From Psychrobacter lutiphocae DSM 21542 (GTDB taxonomy: Bacteria; Pseudomonadota; Gammaproteobacteria; Pseudomonadales; Moraxellaceae): a stretch of 52,600 nt of DNA. The stretch's first letter is position 1; each line of letters starts with the position of its first letter. A program made the translations under genes and the position numbers. This document shows positions 52,109 to 52,600 of the stretch, piece by piece. Below the pieces are notes generated by a model. The model worked only from the letters and a program-made list of their open reading frames with translations. It was not told the DNA's origin and searched no databases. The stretch is from the NCBI RefSeq assembly GCF_000382145.1, contig NZ_KB907644.1, forward strand, positions 1 through 52,600. Reading direction: 5' to 3'.

Positions 52109-52600
52109 TTGACTTCCTCCCCTCGCTAAGAGGGGATTCCTTCCGCAAGACGGTCAAGCCCGACCGCAAGAATGTTCTTACTGGCGTTGATATCTCTATC
52201 ATGCCATGTGCCACACTCAGCACACCTCCATTCTCTTATTCCAAGACCTGCTCTACCTTTCGGACTACTATCGCTTATTTTGCCACAGTGTGAGCAGATT
52301 TGGGTAGTGTAACTCTCATTTACTATCTCAGGCTGACAACCTGCATACTTACATACTTGTATATTTGCATTTATATTCCAGTTGTCGCTTAAATTCAAAC
52401 CATGCTACATCGTATGTTGATTTAGCCAGTTTGGTCATCGAATTTGTAAGTGAGCGTGATTTAACATCACCAACCACAATTAAGGCATTGTCCTTAACTA
52501 ATTGGGTGGTGAATTTGTGTATTGCATCTAATCTTGTGTTTTTTACCTTTGACCAGTGACAGCTGAATGGTTGATTTAAGTGCCTTTTTGCCTGTTTGGT
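52109..52600 (-). mobile_element. 3' end of an IS605/IS1341-type element (tnpB side)
   Basis: The element covers the tnpB remnant and its right end. After the tnpB stop, read leftward, comes hairpin CCCCTC/GAGGGG (52119-52135) and then AGGAAGTCAA, ending at TTGAC (52109-52113) on the plus strand. IS605-family ends are subterminal hairpins rather than inverted repeats, in keeping with this. The other end is beyond the window. It lies ~70 bases upstream of the protease gene. Confidence 0.65.
52126..52600 (-). pseudogene. tnpB: tnpB (OrfB) C-terminal part, frameshifted
   Basis: RNA-guided nuclease of IS605-family elements. Read leftward from the window edge: HKFTTQLVKDNALIVVGDVK and STYDVAWFEFKRQLEYKCKY, then a stop; the protein resumes in another frame as KYAGCQPEIVNESYTTQICS and ends with the zinc finger (CSHCG, CAECG) and RuvC-III (TWHDRDINASKNIL). 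Removing 16 bases (52345-52360) restores EYKCKYAGCQPE, so a small insertion has broken the gene. The RuvC-II position reads VVGDV where many TnpB have E-D-L. The N-terminal half lies outside the window. Confidence 0.8.

Overview
The window looks like chromosome from a Psychrobacter-type bacterium (Moraxellaceae, Gammaproteobacteria). This rests on the AT-rich base composition, the set of housekeeping proteins and their long low-complexity extensions (DnaG, RluD, BamD, NasA), and the abundance of short palindromic and tandem repeats between genes. It is an inference from recognised families, not a database match.

Layout. 1-510: 3' end of an IS630-type transposase and a gene-free stretch. 512-13462: a nitrate assimilation locus. 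A leftward set (nitrate transporter, PP2C phosphatase/protein kinase fusion, FAD electron-transfer subunit, nitrate reductase nasA) and a rightward nirB-nirD pair diverge from a 925-bp AT-rich spacer that carries a sigma-54-type promoter facing each way. 13478-18007: uvrB, two tandem secreted DUF2059 proteins and an acyl-CoA thioesterase, all leftward. 18408-23333: two identical tRNA-Asn genes flanking a yqiJ-yqiK (NfeD-like/flotillin) pair, a small ribbon-helix-helix-like gene, and two identical tRNA-Ser genes. 23525-29864: a GAPDH/Epd-family dehydrogenase, a PIF1-like helicase, an unknown protein, a decayed metallo-beta-lactamase-fold gene and a purine permease. 30203-33882: tolQ-tolR-tolA-tolB followed, where pal is often found, by a 54-residue lipoprotein gene. 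33911-37127 (leftward): flavodoxin-like protein, pgeF, rluD. 37734-44505: bamD, dnaG, rpoD, ybeD. 45217-50546: the class Ia ribonucleotide reductase genes nrdA and nrdB plus a YfaE-like ferredoxin, with a 1.6-kb accessory islet splitting nrdA from nrdB. 50697-52037: a DegS/AlgW-like protease. 52109-52600: the end of an IS605-type element with a frameshifted tnpB.

How the genes work together. Nitrate is imported by the NNP transporter, reduced to nitrite by NasA fed by the FAD subunit, and then to ammonium by NirBD; paired sigma-54 promoters fit nitrogen control. The kinase/phosphatase fusion inside that operon is the most interesting regulatory candidate. TolQRAB and BamD serve the envelope. 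DnaG and RpoD form the core of the macromolecular-synthesis cluster. NrdAB with the ferredoxin make deoxynucleotides and maintain the NrdB cofactor.

I found no clear CRISPR array, defence island or phage. The most unusual material is non-coding: a nested MITE-like element and its inverted relative flanking bamD; tandem repeats in the leaders of rpoD and the flavodoxin gene; and two IS605-type tnpB 3' remnants whose stop codons lie in the loop of a terminal hairpin, one of them with a large, well-paired RNA-like hairpin.
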